A DNA stretch of 8,251 bases from Acidobacteriota bacterium (GTDB lineage: Bacteria > Acidobacteriota > Terriglobia > Terriglobales > Acidobacteriaceae), in NCBI GenBank assembly GCA_028873155.1, contig JAGWML010000135.1, positions 1 to 8,251 of the forward strand. The letters run 5' to 3'. Positions within the stretch are counted from its first letter, which is position 1. Each line of letters opens with the position of its first letter. The translations under genes and the position numbers were made by a program. Positions 1 to 6,373 of this stretch are shown in pieces. Below the pieces are notes generated by a model. The model saw nothing but the letters and a program-made list of their open reading frames with translations, was not told the origin of the DNA and did not search any database.

Positions 1-1
1 G

Positions 2-1393
2 ATGCAGGGACTCAATGGGGCGATTCGTTCGTCTGTTTCCAGTGGCTTCGCAAAGGGGCATCGCTCTGTTCTTTCCGCAAACTATGGCGTGATCTGGCAG
101 CTTTCCGAGCGGGTTAGCATCGAAGATCAGGCGAGCTTCTCGAACGTGCAGGAGCCTGGCTATTCGACCGACGCCGTTCCGGTCACGCTGTCGACTCCCA
201 AAACCGCCGGTAATCAGACCATCAACTACTCTGGTCCTCTGACCACGGGAACCGGGTCTCTTCCGCATGGCATCAACGGCGTGTTGACCCCGAATTACTA
301 TGGGCAGGAATACCTGATCAACAATCTGACGCTGAACTGGGACGCGACGGCGCGGTCCAGATTTGCGCTTACCTATCACTACGGCAACCGCAATATCGGA
401 CAAGGCGTGCCGCATCAGGGGCCCATTCCAATAGCGCTTGCGGATCCCGTGAACGGTACGGTTGCGATCTCCGAGTTCGGCGGCATCCTCAACGCAGTCT
501 TGCATCCGGCGAACAACTGGGACCTGAATGGAAGCGTCGAGGTCACCTACTTCGACAATGTCTTCACTCCGGTTGCACCACGGCAGTTGCAGCAGTATCG
601 TGTGCACACGACCTACAAGCCAAGGACGTGGGCAACACTTTCCGGCGCCTTCAATGACCGGGAACGCCATAACAACACCAACAACAACCAGGCCGTTGTT
701 GCTGCCGGGCAGGACCCATATGAGGGGCCGATCGACCACGTCGATCACAGCCGGATCGCAAGCCTGAGCGCAGCAATCTATCCCAACGATCACTATGGCG
801 TGGATTTCAGCTACGCCTATAGCGATGTCTACTCAGCAACCAACGTCTGCTATAACAACGGCGCATCGGCAACATTGCCGGGCACCGCATCCACCAACGC
901 AAGCGGCGGGCCGGCCGTCTGCCCCGGCGTCTATGCCAGAGGCTCGACAACCCAGTTGGCCGACTGGTTCGCGCGCGACTTCATGGATGCGCCGACCCAG
1001 TCCGGAACGATGTCTTTGACCTATAGCCCGGTGGACAAATTCCGCTCCGCTTTTGGTTACCGCATCAATTCGGTCAATGGCAGCCGGTTCTTCAATGATG
1101 CGCGGGAAGTCAACGGATCGCTGGTCTCAACCTATCAGTCACCCTTTGTCAGCCTGGCCTGGACTGTGCATCCCGGATTTGTCTGGAAGGCGCAGTACGA
1201 CTTCTATGGCTACGGGGAGGGCGGACCATCCGGACCGCAGAACTGCAGCACATCCACAACGCTCACTTCCACGGTTGTTCCATGCACGTCGCTGCCCTAT
1301 CCGACCGGCTTGACCGAGCCGCCTTCGGGTCTGACGGCGCCGAGGAACTTCCATGCAAATAACCTGACCGTTCAGATGCACTACGAGTTCTGA
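2..1393 (+). CDS. Outer-membrane beta-barrel protein, probably MtrB/PioB-like (C-terminal part)
   Basis: This is the C-terminal 463 codons of a barrel whose start lies left of the window. There is no signal peptide at the first visible Met, and the opening residues already look like barrel strands, so that Met is probably internal. The protein shows repeated amphipathic strands with alternating polar and aromatic residues, Asn/Gly/Ser-rich loops, and a final strand ending in an aromatic residue (VQMHYEF), the usual barrel-assembly signal. Strand-turn spacing and the following cytochrome genes suggest the MtrB/PioB porin family, which sheathes multihaem cytochromes across the outer membrane. 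Four cysteines (C283, C307, C415, C428) lie as two pairs in loop-like stretches, and there is an Asn-rich loop near residue 224. The barrel nature is well supported. The MtrB/PioB assignment is an inference, and another large porin or a receptor barrel without a plug is possible. Confidence 0.68.
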   Translation: MQGLNGAIRSSVSSGFAKGHRSVLSANYGVIWQLSERVSIEDQASFSNVQEPGYSTDAVPVTLSTPKTAGNQTINYSGPLTTGTGSLPHGINGVLTPNYYGQEYLINNLTLNWDATARSRFALTYHYGNRNIGQGVPHQGPIPIALADPVNGTVAISEFGGILNAVLHPANNWDLNGSVEVTYFDNVFTPVAPRQLQQYRVHTTYKPRTWATLSGAFNDRERHNNTNNNQAVVAAGQDPYEGPIDHVDHSRIASLSAAIYPNDHYGVDFSYAYSDVYSATNVCYNNGASATLPGTASTNASGGPAVCPGVYARGSTTQLADWFARDFMDAPTQSGTMSLTYSPVDKFRSAFGYRINSVNGSRFFNDAREVNGSLVSTYQSPFVSLAWTVHPGFVWKAQYDFYGYGEGGPSGPQNCSTSTTLTSTVVPCTSLPYPTGLTEPPSGLTAPRNFHANNLTVQMHYEF

Positions 1394-1402
1394 GCGCAAG
1401 AG

Positions 1403-1429
1403 CCGCCCCTCTTCAATCGAGAGGGGCGG
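1403..1429 (+). terminator. Strong hairpin after the barrel gene
   Basis: CCGCCCCTCT (1403-1412) and AGAGGGGCGG (1420-1429) form a perfect 10-bp GC-rich stem with a 7-nt loop, starting 10 nt after the barrel stop codon. No T-run follows, so it is not a textbook intrinsic terminator. It could be a partial terminator or an mRNA 3'-end stabiliser between the barrel gene and the downstream cytochrome genes. Confidence 0.6.
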
Positions 1430-1506
1430 ACTCGCCGGACTGGAAAGACGAACCAGACCGGCGAAGATTTCACGCAGCGGGAGGTCCAGCAAGTTCACCG
1501 ATTTCT

Positions 1507-1510
1507 GGAG
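1507..1510 (+). promoter_or_regulatory. Shine-Dalgarno site that sets the first cytochrome start
   Basis: GGAG at 1507-1510 lies 8 nt before ATG 1519 but only 2 nt before the in-frame TTG at 1513. The spacing favours ATG 1519, giving a 107-residue precursor rather than 109. Confidence 0.6.
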
Positions 1511-1518
1511 TCTTGACG

Positions 1519-1842
1519 ATGACCAAGCGAATGCAAACACGTATGGCGTTAGCGGCGGTGCTTGCCTTGGCAGGCACTTTGGGCTTTGCCCAGTCCACTG
1601 GAGAAACACTGTACAAGGCGAAGTGCCAGATGTGTCATGGCGCAAAAGGACTGGCGGATACGCCTGCAGCGAAAGCCATGAAGGTAAAGCCAATCACCGA
1701 TCCGGAAGTGAAGGGATTCACAGAAGCAAAGATGATCGAAGCTGTCCGCGGCGGAATGGGCAAGATGCAGCCGTACAAGGACAAGCTGACCGATGCGCAG
1801 ATCAAGGACGTGGTAGTCTACTTCCGCACTTTTTTGAAGTAA
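1519..1842 (+). CDS. Small periplasmic monohaem cytochrome c (class I, c6/cbb3-type fold)
   Basis: A 107-residue precursor. Residues 1-24 are a Sec signal peptide with basic residues (MTKRMQTR), a hydrophobic core rich in Leu and Ala, and a likely cleavage site after GFA, before QS. A single haem-attachment motif, CQMCH, lies at C36-C39-H40. Met83 in the GKM motif is the likely sixth haem ligand, so this looks like a His/Met cytochrome of moderately high potential. The C-terminal helix ends DVVVYFRTFLK, typical of small class I cytochromes. The mature protein is lysine-rich, which suits docking to acidic partners. It is a soluble electron shuttle, most simply between the inner-membrane multihaem protein encoded downstream and an outer-membrane acceptor. 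It is closely related to the next gene, with haem and Met ligands at the same residue numbers. ATG 1519 was chosen over TTG 1513 from Shine-Dalgarno spacing. Confidence 0.93.
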   Translation: MTKRMQTRMALAAVLALAGTLGFAQSTGETLYKAKCQMCHGAKGLADTPAAKAMKVKPITDPEVKGFTEAKMIEAVRGGMGKMQPYKDKLTDAQIKDVVVYFRTFLK

Positions 1843-1969
1843 TCGAGACGGGAGCAGGAGCAACGGAGCCCGGAACGGCCCCCACGATATCCGATCTGGT
1901 TTTTTTGTACGCAACTCGCATTCAGGATCGATGTGAGCAGAGGGGGCGAGTGTGAGTGCACATGAGAAC

Positions 1970-2008
1970 TCCGCAACGAGTGCGCTTTCGAGTGATTTCA
2001 GTTGCGGA
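1970..2008 (+). promoter_or_regulatory. Inverted repeat in the leader of the second small cytochrome gene
   Basis: TCCGCAAC (1970-1977) and GTTGCGGA (2001-2008) are perfect 8-bp complements separated by 23 nt. They lie within the 186-bp gap between the two small cytochrome genes and end 7 nt before the AAGGAG ribosome binding site. They could be an operator or form a leader stem-loop. The gap also contains GAGTG-type short repeats and a seven-T run (1900-1906). No convincing promoter could be picked by eye. Confidence 0.35.
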
Positions 2009-2028
2009 AACGAACAAGGAGCTAACCA

Positions 2029-2346
2029 ATGACGAAGATGATTCGAACTCTGGCGGTGCTGGCGGCGACGGTATGTCTGGCCAGCTCCATGAGCTTTGCC
2101 CAATCCGCGGGCGAAGCTGTGTACAAATCGAAGTGTCAGATGTGCCACGGCCCGAATGGCACGCCCAACCCGGCAATGGCCAAGGCGATGGGCATCAAGC
2201 CTGCTTCGGACCCGGACATCAAGAAGCTTTCGGCCGACCAGGTTCTTGACGCGGTGAAGAACGGCAAAGGGAAGATGAAGGCGGTTGCGGGACTTTCCGA
2301 TGCGCAGATGAAGGACGTCGTGGCGTATTTCCGAACACTGAAGTAG
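2029..2346 (+). CDS. Second small periplasmic monohaem cytochrome c, paralogue of the first
   Basis: A 105-residue precursor with a Sec signal peptide (residues 1-24, likely cleavage after SFA, before QS). Haem motif CQMCH lies at C36-C39-H40, and a probable Met83 axial ligand sits in GKGKM. The C-terminal helix ends DVVAYFRTLK. It aligns with the preceding cytochrome without gaps from the signal peptide to Met83 and needs only small length changes after that, so the pair looks like a tandem duplication that then diverged. The main differences are around residues 41-50 and 84-90, the surface near the haem edge and the Met loop, so the two may differ in partner or potential. The start is clear: AAGGAG (2016-2021) lies 7 nt before ATG. 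C16 in the signal peptide has no lipobox, so a lipoprotein is unlikely. It is probably an electron shuttle in the same pathway as its neighbours. Confidence 0.93.
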   Translation: MTKMIRTLAVLAATVCLASSMSFAQSAGEAVYKSKCQMCHGPNGTPNPAMAKAMGIKPASDPDIKKLSADQVLDAVKNGKGKMKAVAGLSDAQMKDVVAYFRTLK

Positions 2347-2358
2347 TGCGTAGGTGAC

Positions 2359-2380
2359 GGCCCGCCGGCTTCGGCGGGCC
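2359..2380 (+). terminator. Intrinsic terminator or attenuator between cytochrome genes
   Basis: GGCCCGCCG (2359-2367) and CGGCGGGCC (2372-2380) form a perfect 9-bp stem with a GCTT loop, followed by the T-rich tail ATTCATTTCT. It starts 12 nt after the second small cytochrome's stop codon and ends 25 nt before the multihaem gene's ATG. The tail is interrupted by A and C, so termination is probably partial. It would let the small cytochromes be made in excess over the membrane protein. Confidence 0.7.
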
Positions 2381-2405
2381 ATTCATTTCTGAGCGTGGGA
2401 GCAAC

Positions 2406-3842
2406 ATGCCATTTCTGTTGAGATTTCGTGAGCACTGGGTAAGGCCGGCGCTCTTCTTCGGTAATAACCCGATCAGCCTGGCCGGGGGCGCCATTACGAC
2501 CGCGTCCGGCGCAACCATGATCGCCTACTGGGTGACGGAGTTGCTGGGCCGGTCGGAGAGTAATCCTTATCTCGGGATTATCTTCAACCTGATTCTGCCG
2601 GGACTTTTTATCCTTGGCCTCATTCTCATCCCCATCGGGATCTACTTTCGCCACAAAGCGCTGCAGCGGGCGGGGCATATTCCCGCCGTGTATCCAAAGG
2701 TCGATCTCAACGATCGCATCTTCCGCCACGGGCTGGATATCGTGCTGGTGGCGACCATTGTGAACCTGCTGGTTGTTTCCGTCGCCAGCTACCGCGGCGC
2801 GTCATATATGGATTCGCCGCAGTTCTGCGGGCAGTCCTGTCATGTGATGCATCCGGAATATGCGGCGTACCAGATTTCGCCGCACTCCCACGTGGATTGC
2901 GTGGCCTGCCACATCGGCTCGGGCGCGCAGTCCTATTTTGAGGCGAAGGTGGATGGCACGAAACAGCTCTTCGAGGTAGCTTTCCAGCGCTATCCAACGC
3001 CGGTGCCGTCGCCTGTAAGGAATCTGCGCCCCGCGCGAATTATCTGCGAGGGCTGCCACACGCCGGCAAAGTTTGTGGGCGAGAAGCTGCTGGTGCGGTC
3101 GAGTTTCGCGGACGACGAGCAGAACAGCGAGACGCAGACGGTGCTGGTGCTGCACCTTGGTGGGCTCGACGGCTTGTCGCACCTGACCGGCATCCACGGC
3201 GTCCATCTTGGACACATCGAATACATTGCGACGGATCCGTCGCGCACGACGATTCCGTGGGTACAAAGGCGCAGCTCCGATGGATCTGCGACAGCGTATG
3301 CGGCCTCTTCGCTGAATGGTGCGACGCCGCAGGGCGAGCGCAGGTTGATGGACTGCATCGATTGCCACAACCGGGCCGCGCATACCTTCCAGACTGCCGA
3401 GGAGGCGCTGAACCAGGCAATGCAGGCGGGAGCCATTAGCCCGGCACTTCCGTGGATTCACAAGGAAGGACTGGCGCTGCTGAAGGCGGACTACACGAGC
3501 CAGCAGGATGCGGCGACGAAGATCCCGGCCGCGCTGCAGGCCTACTATCGCACGGCGAATCCCACGGTGCTCGCGGCACAGGCTACCCAGGAGCAGGCGG
3601 CGGCGCGCGAGCTGGTGAAGATCTACAGCGAGAATGTCTTTCCGGACATGAAGGTGACCTGGGGCACGCACCCCAATCACATCGGCCACCAGAGCTATCC
3701 GGGCTGCTTCCGTTGTCATGATGGCGACCACACCGCCAAAGACGGCTCGTCGATTACGCAGGACTGCGCTGCCTGCCACAATCTGCTGTCCGTGGATGAA
3801 GCGAAGCCCAAGGTGCTTTCAGACCTGGGCATTCAACAGTAG
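2406..3842 (+). CDS. Inner-membrane NapC/NirT-type multihaem cytochrome c, ImcH-like quinone oxidoreductase
   Basis: A 478-residue protein with three predicted membrane helices at about 24-47, 55-81 and 109-127, followed by a periplasmic haem domain. Six haem motifs are visible: CGQSCH at 141-146 (CX3CH, followed by M148, recalling the CHxM first haem of NapC/NrfH), and five CXXCH motifs at 165-169, 214-218, 317-321, 434-438 and 454-458. Stretches of about 95 and 110 residues without haem separate haems 3-4 and 4-5. NapC/NirT proteins exchange electrons between the quinone pool and periplasmic carriers. The three-helix N terminus plus extra C-terminal haems resembles ImcH of Geobacter, an inner-membrane cytochrome used for extracellular electron transfer and described with seven haems, so this one appears to have one fewer. 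GGGAG (2397-2401) lies 4 nt before the ATG. With the two small cytochromes and the barrel upstream, a transmembrane electron path is likely. Direction and final acceptor cannot be read from the sequence. Confidence 0.85.
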   Translation: MPFLLRFREHWVRPALFFGNNPISLAGGAITTASGATMIAYWVTELLGRSESNPYLGIIFNLILPGLFILGLILIPIGIYFRHKALQRAGHIPAVYPKVDLNDRIFRHGLDIVLVATIVNLLVVSVASYRGASYMDSPQFCGQSCHVMHPEYAAYQISPHSHVDCVACHIGSGAQSYFEAKVDGTKQLFEVAFQRYPTPVPSPVRNLRPARIICEGCHTPAKFVGEKLLVRSSFADDEQNSETQTVLVLHLGGLDGLSHLTGIHGVHLGHIEYIATDPSRTTIPWVQRRSSDGSATAYAASSLNGATPQGERRLMDCIDCHNRAAHTFQTAEEALNQAMQAGAISPALPWIHKEGLALLKADYTSQQDAATKIPAALQAYYRTANPTVLAAQATQEQAAARELVKIYSENVFPDMKVTWGTHPNHIGHQSYPGCFRCHDGDHTAKDGSSITQDCAACHNLLSVDEAKPKVLSDLGIQQ

Positions 3843-3860
3843 CCGGACGATTCGAAGATA

Positions 3861-3902
3861 GCGCAAGGGGCTGGCCCGCAGGATGGTCCGGCCCCTTGGC
3901 GC
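3861..3902 (+). terminator. Terminator-like hairpin after the multihaem cytochrome gene
   Basis: AAGGGGCTGG (3865-3874) pairs with CCGGCCCCTT (3888-3897), with one G-T wobble. Outer GCGC arms (3861-3864 and 3899-3902) pair around a single bulged G. The pyrimidine-rich CTTCATCTTC follows. The hairpin starts 18 nt after the stop codon and marks the likely end of the cytochrome cluster transcript. Confidence 0.6.
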
Positions 3903-3947
3903 CTTCATCTTCAGCAGTCATCCGCCGTGATACGCTGTTGCTTCATC

Positions 3948-3953
3948 AGGAGG
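3948..3953 (+). promoter_or_regulatory. Strong Shine-Dalgarno supporting a TTG start
   Basis: AGGAGG at 3948-3953 ends 7 nt before TTG 3961. This near-ideal site explains why the ribonuclease gene can start on a weak codon. The next in-frame ATG (4021) has no comparable site and would remove 20 residues. Confidence 0.75.
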
Positions 3954-3960
3954 CGTTGCA

Positions 3961-5445
3961 TTGGCCAACCACCACGCGCACCCATCGCACTTCAATCTGG
4001 TGACGGCAGCGCATGAAACCATGATCGAGCATGGTTTTCAGCCGGAGTTCCCGTCGGGCACCGACGGACAACTGGAGACCATTCGGGCCGCGGCGGGCAA
4101 CTCCGCGGACCCCGGCCTGCAGGACTTGCGTTCGCTGCTCTGGTCGTCGATTGATAACGACACGTCGAAGGATCTGGACCAGATTGAGTGGGCCGAGCAA
4201 TTGGCCGACGGCCGTATCCGCGTGCTGGTGGGCGTGGCAGACGTGGACGCGCGAGTGAGCAAAGGCACAGTCATCGACAGTCACGCGCGCAGCGAGACGA
4301 CGTCGGTGTATACCGGCGTGCGTGTTTTTCCCATGCTGCCCGCGGAGCTCTCAGAGGGCATCACCTCGCTCAACGAAAACGAAGATCGGCCTGCCCTGGT
4401 GATTGAGTTCACCGTGGATGCGGCAGGCGCGGTGGCAGATGGAAAGGCCTATCGCGCCATGGTCCGGAACCATGCGCAGCTTGCCTACAACAGCGTGGGC
4501 AAGTGGCTGGCCGGGGAAGGCGACGCGCCAGCGAAGGTGGCGGCAGATGCGCAATTGGCGGCGCAGCTCAAGCTGCAGGATGCGGCGGCGCAGCGGCTGC
4601 TGGGGAACCGGTTTCAGCATGGCGCGCTTGACCTCGAGACGATTGAGACGCGACCTGTGATGCTGGCCGATGAGGCAGTAGAGATTTCCCGGCTGGAGAA
4701 GAACCGGGCGACATCCTTGATCGAGGAGTTCATGGTCACGGCCAACGGCGTGATTGCGCGCATCTTTGAGGATGCAGGGGTGGCTTCGATTCGCCGTGTG
4801 GTCCGTGTGCCCAAGCGGTGGGACCGCATCGTGGAGCTTGCGGAGCAGCTCGGCACCAAGCTGCCAGCAACTCCCGATTCGAAAGCGCTGAATGATTTTC
4901 TGCTCCAACAGAAGCAGAAGGATCCAGATCATTTTCCGGATCTATCCCTGGCAGTGGTCAAGCTGATGGGGCCCGGCGAGTACGTGCTGGTGCGTCCGAA
5001 GGAGGAGTCACCGGGCCACTTCGGACTTGCAGTGCAGGACTACACGCACTCAACGGCGCCGAACCGGCGATTTCCAGACATGGTGACGCAGCGGTTGCTG
5101 AAGGCATGGCTCGGACGCGCGCAGGCACCGTACTCCGCGGGCGATCTCGATGCAATCGCGCAGCACTGCACGTTGATGGAGGATGCGGCACGCAAGGTGG
5201 AGCGCGAGATGCAGAAGCGCATCGCCGCGGTGGTGCTGCAGCCGCGGATTGGCCAGAAGTTTCAGGCGATTGTCACTGGCGTGAACCACTACGGCACGTT
5301 TGTGCGAACGCTGGACCCACACGTGGAAGGCATGCTGATCCACGCGGACAAGCCCGGCGCTCGCCATCTGGATGTGGGCGACCGCGTGACGGTGACGCTG
5401 GCGTCGACGGATCCGGAGCGCGGCTTCGTCGATTTCACTCTCTGA
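3961..5445 (+). CDS. RNase II-family 3'-5' exoribonuclease (RNB plus S1, no cold-shock domains)
   Basis: A 494-residue RNB-fold protein that should degrade RNA 3' to 5' in the cytoplasm. The catalytic signature begins at residue 64, IDNDTSKDLDQ. D65, D71 and D73 match the spacing of three of the four metal-binding aspartates of E. coli RNase II (D201, D207, D209), while the position of the fourth (D210) is Gln74. The second RNB hallmark is YTHSTAPNRRF at 361-371, equivalent to the usual YTHFTSPIRRY, with R369/R370 as likely substrate-binding arginines. An S1 RNA-binding domain occupies about 431-494. RNase II (644 aa in E. coli) and RNase R carry two N-terminal cold-shock domains. Here only about 55 residues precede the RNB domain, so they are absent. 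The shorter architecture resembles the Deinococcus/cyanobacterial RNase II/R side branch. The gene is not obviously linked to the cytochromes and is separated from them by a terminator-like hairpin. Confidence 0.9.
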   Translation: MANHHAHPSHFNLVTAAHETMIEHGFQPEFPSGTDGQLETIRAAAGNSADPGLQDLRSLLWSSIDNDTSKDLDQIEWAEQLADGRIRVLVGVADVDARVSKGTVIDSHARSETTSVYTGVRVFPMLPAELSEGITSLNENEDRPALVIEFTVDAAGAVADGKAYRAMVRNHAQLAYNSVGKWLAGEGDAPAKVAADAQLAAQLKLQDAAAQRLLGNRFQHGALDLETIETRPVMLADEAVEISRLEKNRATSLIEEFMVTANGVIARIFEDAGVASIRRVVRVPKRWDRIVELAEQLGTKLPATPDSKALNDFLLQQKQKDPDHFPDLSLAVVKLMGPGEYVLVRPKEESPGHFGLAVQDYTHSTAPNRRFPDMVTQRLLKAWLGRAQAPYSAGDLDAIAQHCTLMEDAARKVEREMQKRIAAVVLQPRIGQKFQAIVTGVNHYGTFVRTLDPHVEGMLIHADKPGARHLDVGDRVTVTLASTDPERGFVDFTL

Positions 5446-5451
5446 GATGCG

Positions 5452-6243
5452 TTATGGCTCGGCTGGGTTTGAGCTGACAGCTTCTGAAGTGGTCGTTGCT
5501 CCGGGCTCGTCAAACCAGAGCCAGAGAATCCACCAGATCAGCACGGCCACGTAGATCGCGCTGTTGGCGTTCAGCAGCTTCTCGCGCAGGTCCATGATGT
5601 GCGTGTACTCCGCCATGGAGTGCGGCGCGGCGGATTTCGCAATCGCCTGCCAGATCAATTGCGTGGCGAGTTGCCCGAGCGATGCAGTGGAAAGACCAAT
5701 GATGACGAGCTGCGAGTGATTGCGCCAGGCTGTGCCGCAACGCCTGCCAAAGGTGACGGCTAGCAGGCCCAGCGCAACTGAAAGCAGATCGACAGCGAGC
5801 CCGCCCTTCTGCGTGAGCAGTTGCAGCAGATTCAGCGCATTCATCAGCGAGGTGGGGACAACGGCCTGGAGCGTGGGCCAGGGACCGATGGCGATCAGGG
5901 ACAAAGCGCTTGCACAGAGAGCTCCTGCGATCCCCATTCCCCACGCGCGCGGAGATGCCGTGCGAAAGGTCATGCGTGCGAGCTCGACGAGGACCACCAG
6001 GCCCACGATGACCGAAATGAAGCCGAGGACGAGGAAGGTTTCTCCGAGCACGATCTGCGGCATGCGTCCGAAGAGCAGCCGGCTGGCGATAAGGCGCAGC
6101 GTGACGAGCGCGATGCCGGTGAAAAACCAGCGAAAGCGGCTGGCGCGATCGCGGCCCAGTAAGACGACGAGCAGGACGAGATGCGCCGCCAGCGTAAGGG
6201 TCCATAACGTCTGAACGGCGGTAAAGTCAAAGTTGAAGTGCAT
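5452..6243 (-). CDS. Unrecognised integral membrane protein, about seven helices
   Basis: A 263-residue protein of unknown function. Hydrophobic segments lie at about residues 9-29, 39-58, 66-89, 102-121, 147-165, 177-201 and 226-244, giving roughly seven membrane helices. The linkers contain basic clusters (RDRASRFR at 31-38, GRRCGTAWR at 166-174). The C-terminal tail after residue 245 is hydrophilic and Ser/Thr/Glu-rich, probably disordered. I see no haem, metal, kinase or transporter motif. On the minus strand, GAGGGAG sits directly before the ATG, so the ribosome binding site is close but plausible. The gene converges on the ribonuclease gene with 6 bp between stop codons and is divergent from the molybdenum hydroxylase genes. 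The hydrophobicity pattern and long clean frame make it a credible gene, but I cannot name a family. Confidence 0.75.
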   Translation of the reverse strand: MHFNFDFTAVQTLWTLTLAAHLVLLVVLLGRDRASRFRWFFTGIALVTLRLIASRLLFGRMPQIVLGETFLVLGFISVIVGLVVLVELARMTFRTASPRAWGMGIAGALCASALSLIAIGPWPTLQAVVPTSLMNALNLLQLLTQKGGLAVDLLSVALGLLAVTFGRRCGTAWRNHSQLVIIGLSTASLGQLATQLIWQAIAKSAAPHSMAEYTHIMDLREKLLNANSAIYVAVLIWWILWLWFDEPGATTTSEAVSSNPAEP

Positions 6244-6373
6244 GCTCCCTCGGGGCGGTTCGCAGCTATAAGATTGCCGCGAGCCAAAGATCCAGCCAAA
6301 GAGTTAGTCTAGGTCATCGGTACGCCGGGCTCCAACACGGCTGATTCGACGTGAATGGCAGTATCGTGTGATG

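Noticed and set aside
1513..1518. TTG 1513 as the start of the first small cytochrome
   Set aside because: Only 2 nt separate it from the GGAG site, whereas ATG 1519 is 8 nt away.
1900..1906. Seven-T run after the first small cytochrome, considered as an intrinsic terminator
   Set aside because: I found no stable GC-rich stem immediately before the T-run, so the call is unsupported.
1549..2382. A 277-codon minus-strand open frame opposite both small cytochromes
   Set aside because: It runs across two genuine genes and their gap. Its His- and Leu-rich sequence mirrors the plus-strand codons and has no ribosome binding site or domain that I can see.
2802..3779. A 325-codon minus-strand open frame opposite the multihaem cytochrome
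   Set aside because: It has Arg/Leu/Ala-rich composition and no motif, and it fully overlaps a gene with six haem motifs on the other strand.
3903..3947. Possible sigma-70 promoter before the ribonuclease gene (TTGGCG at 3896 and GATACG-like sequence near 3929)
   Set aside because: The two boxes are not at the required spacing, and TTGGCG lies inside the terminator-like hairpin.
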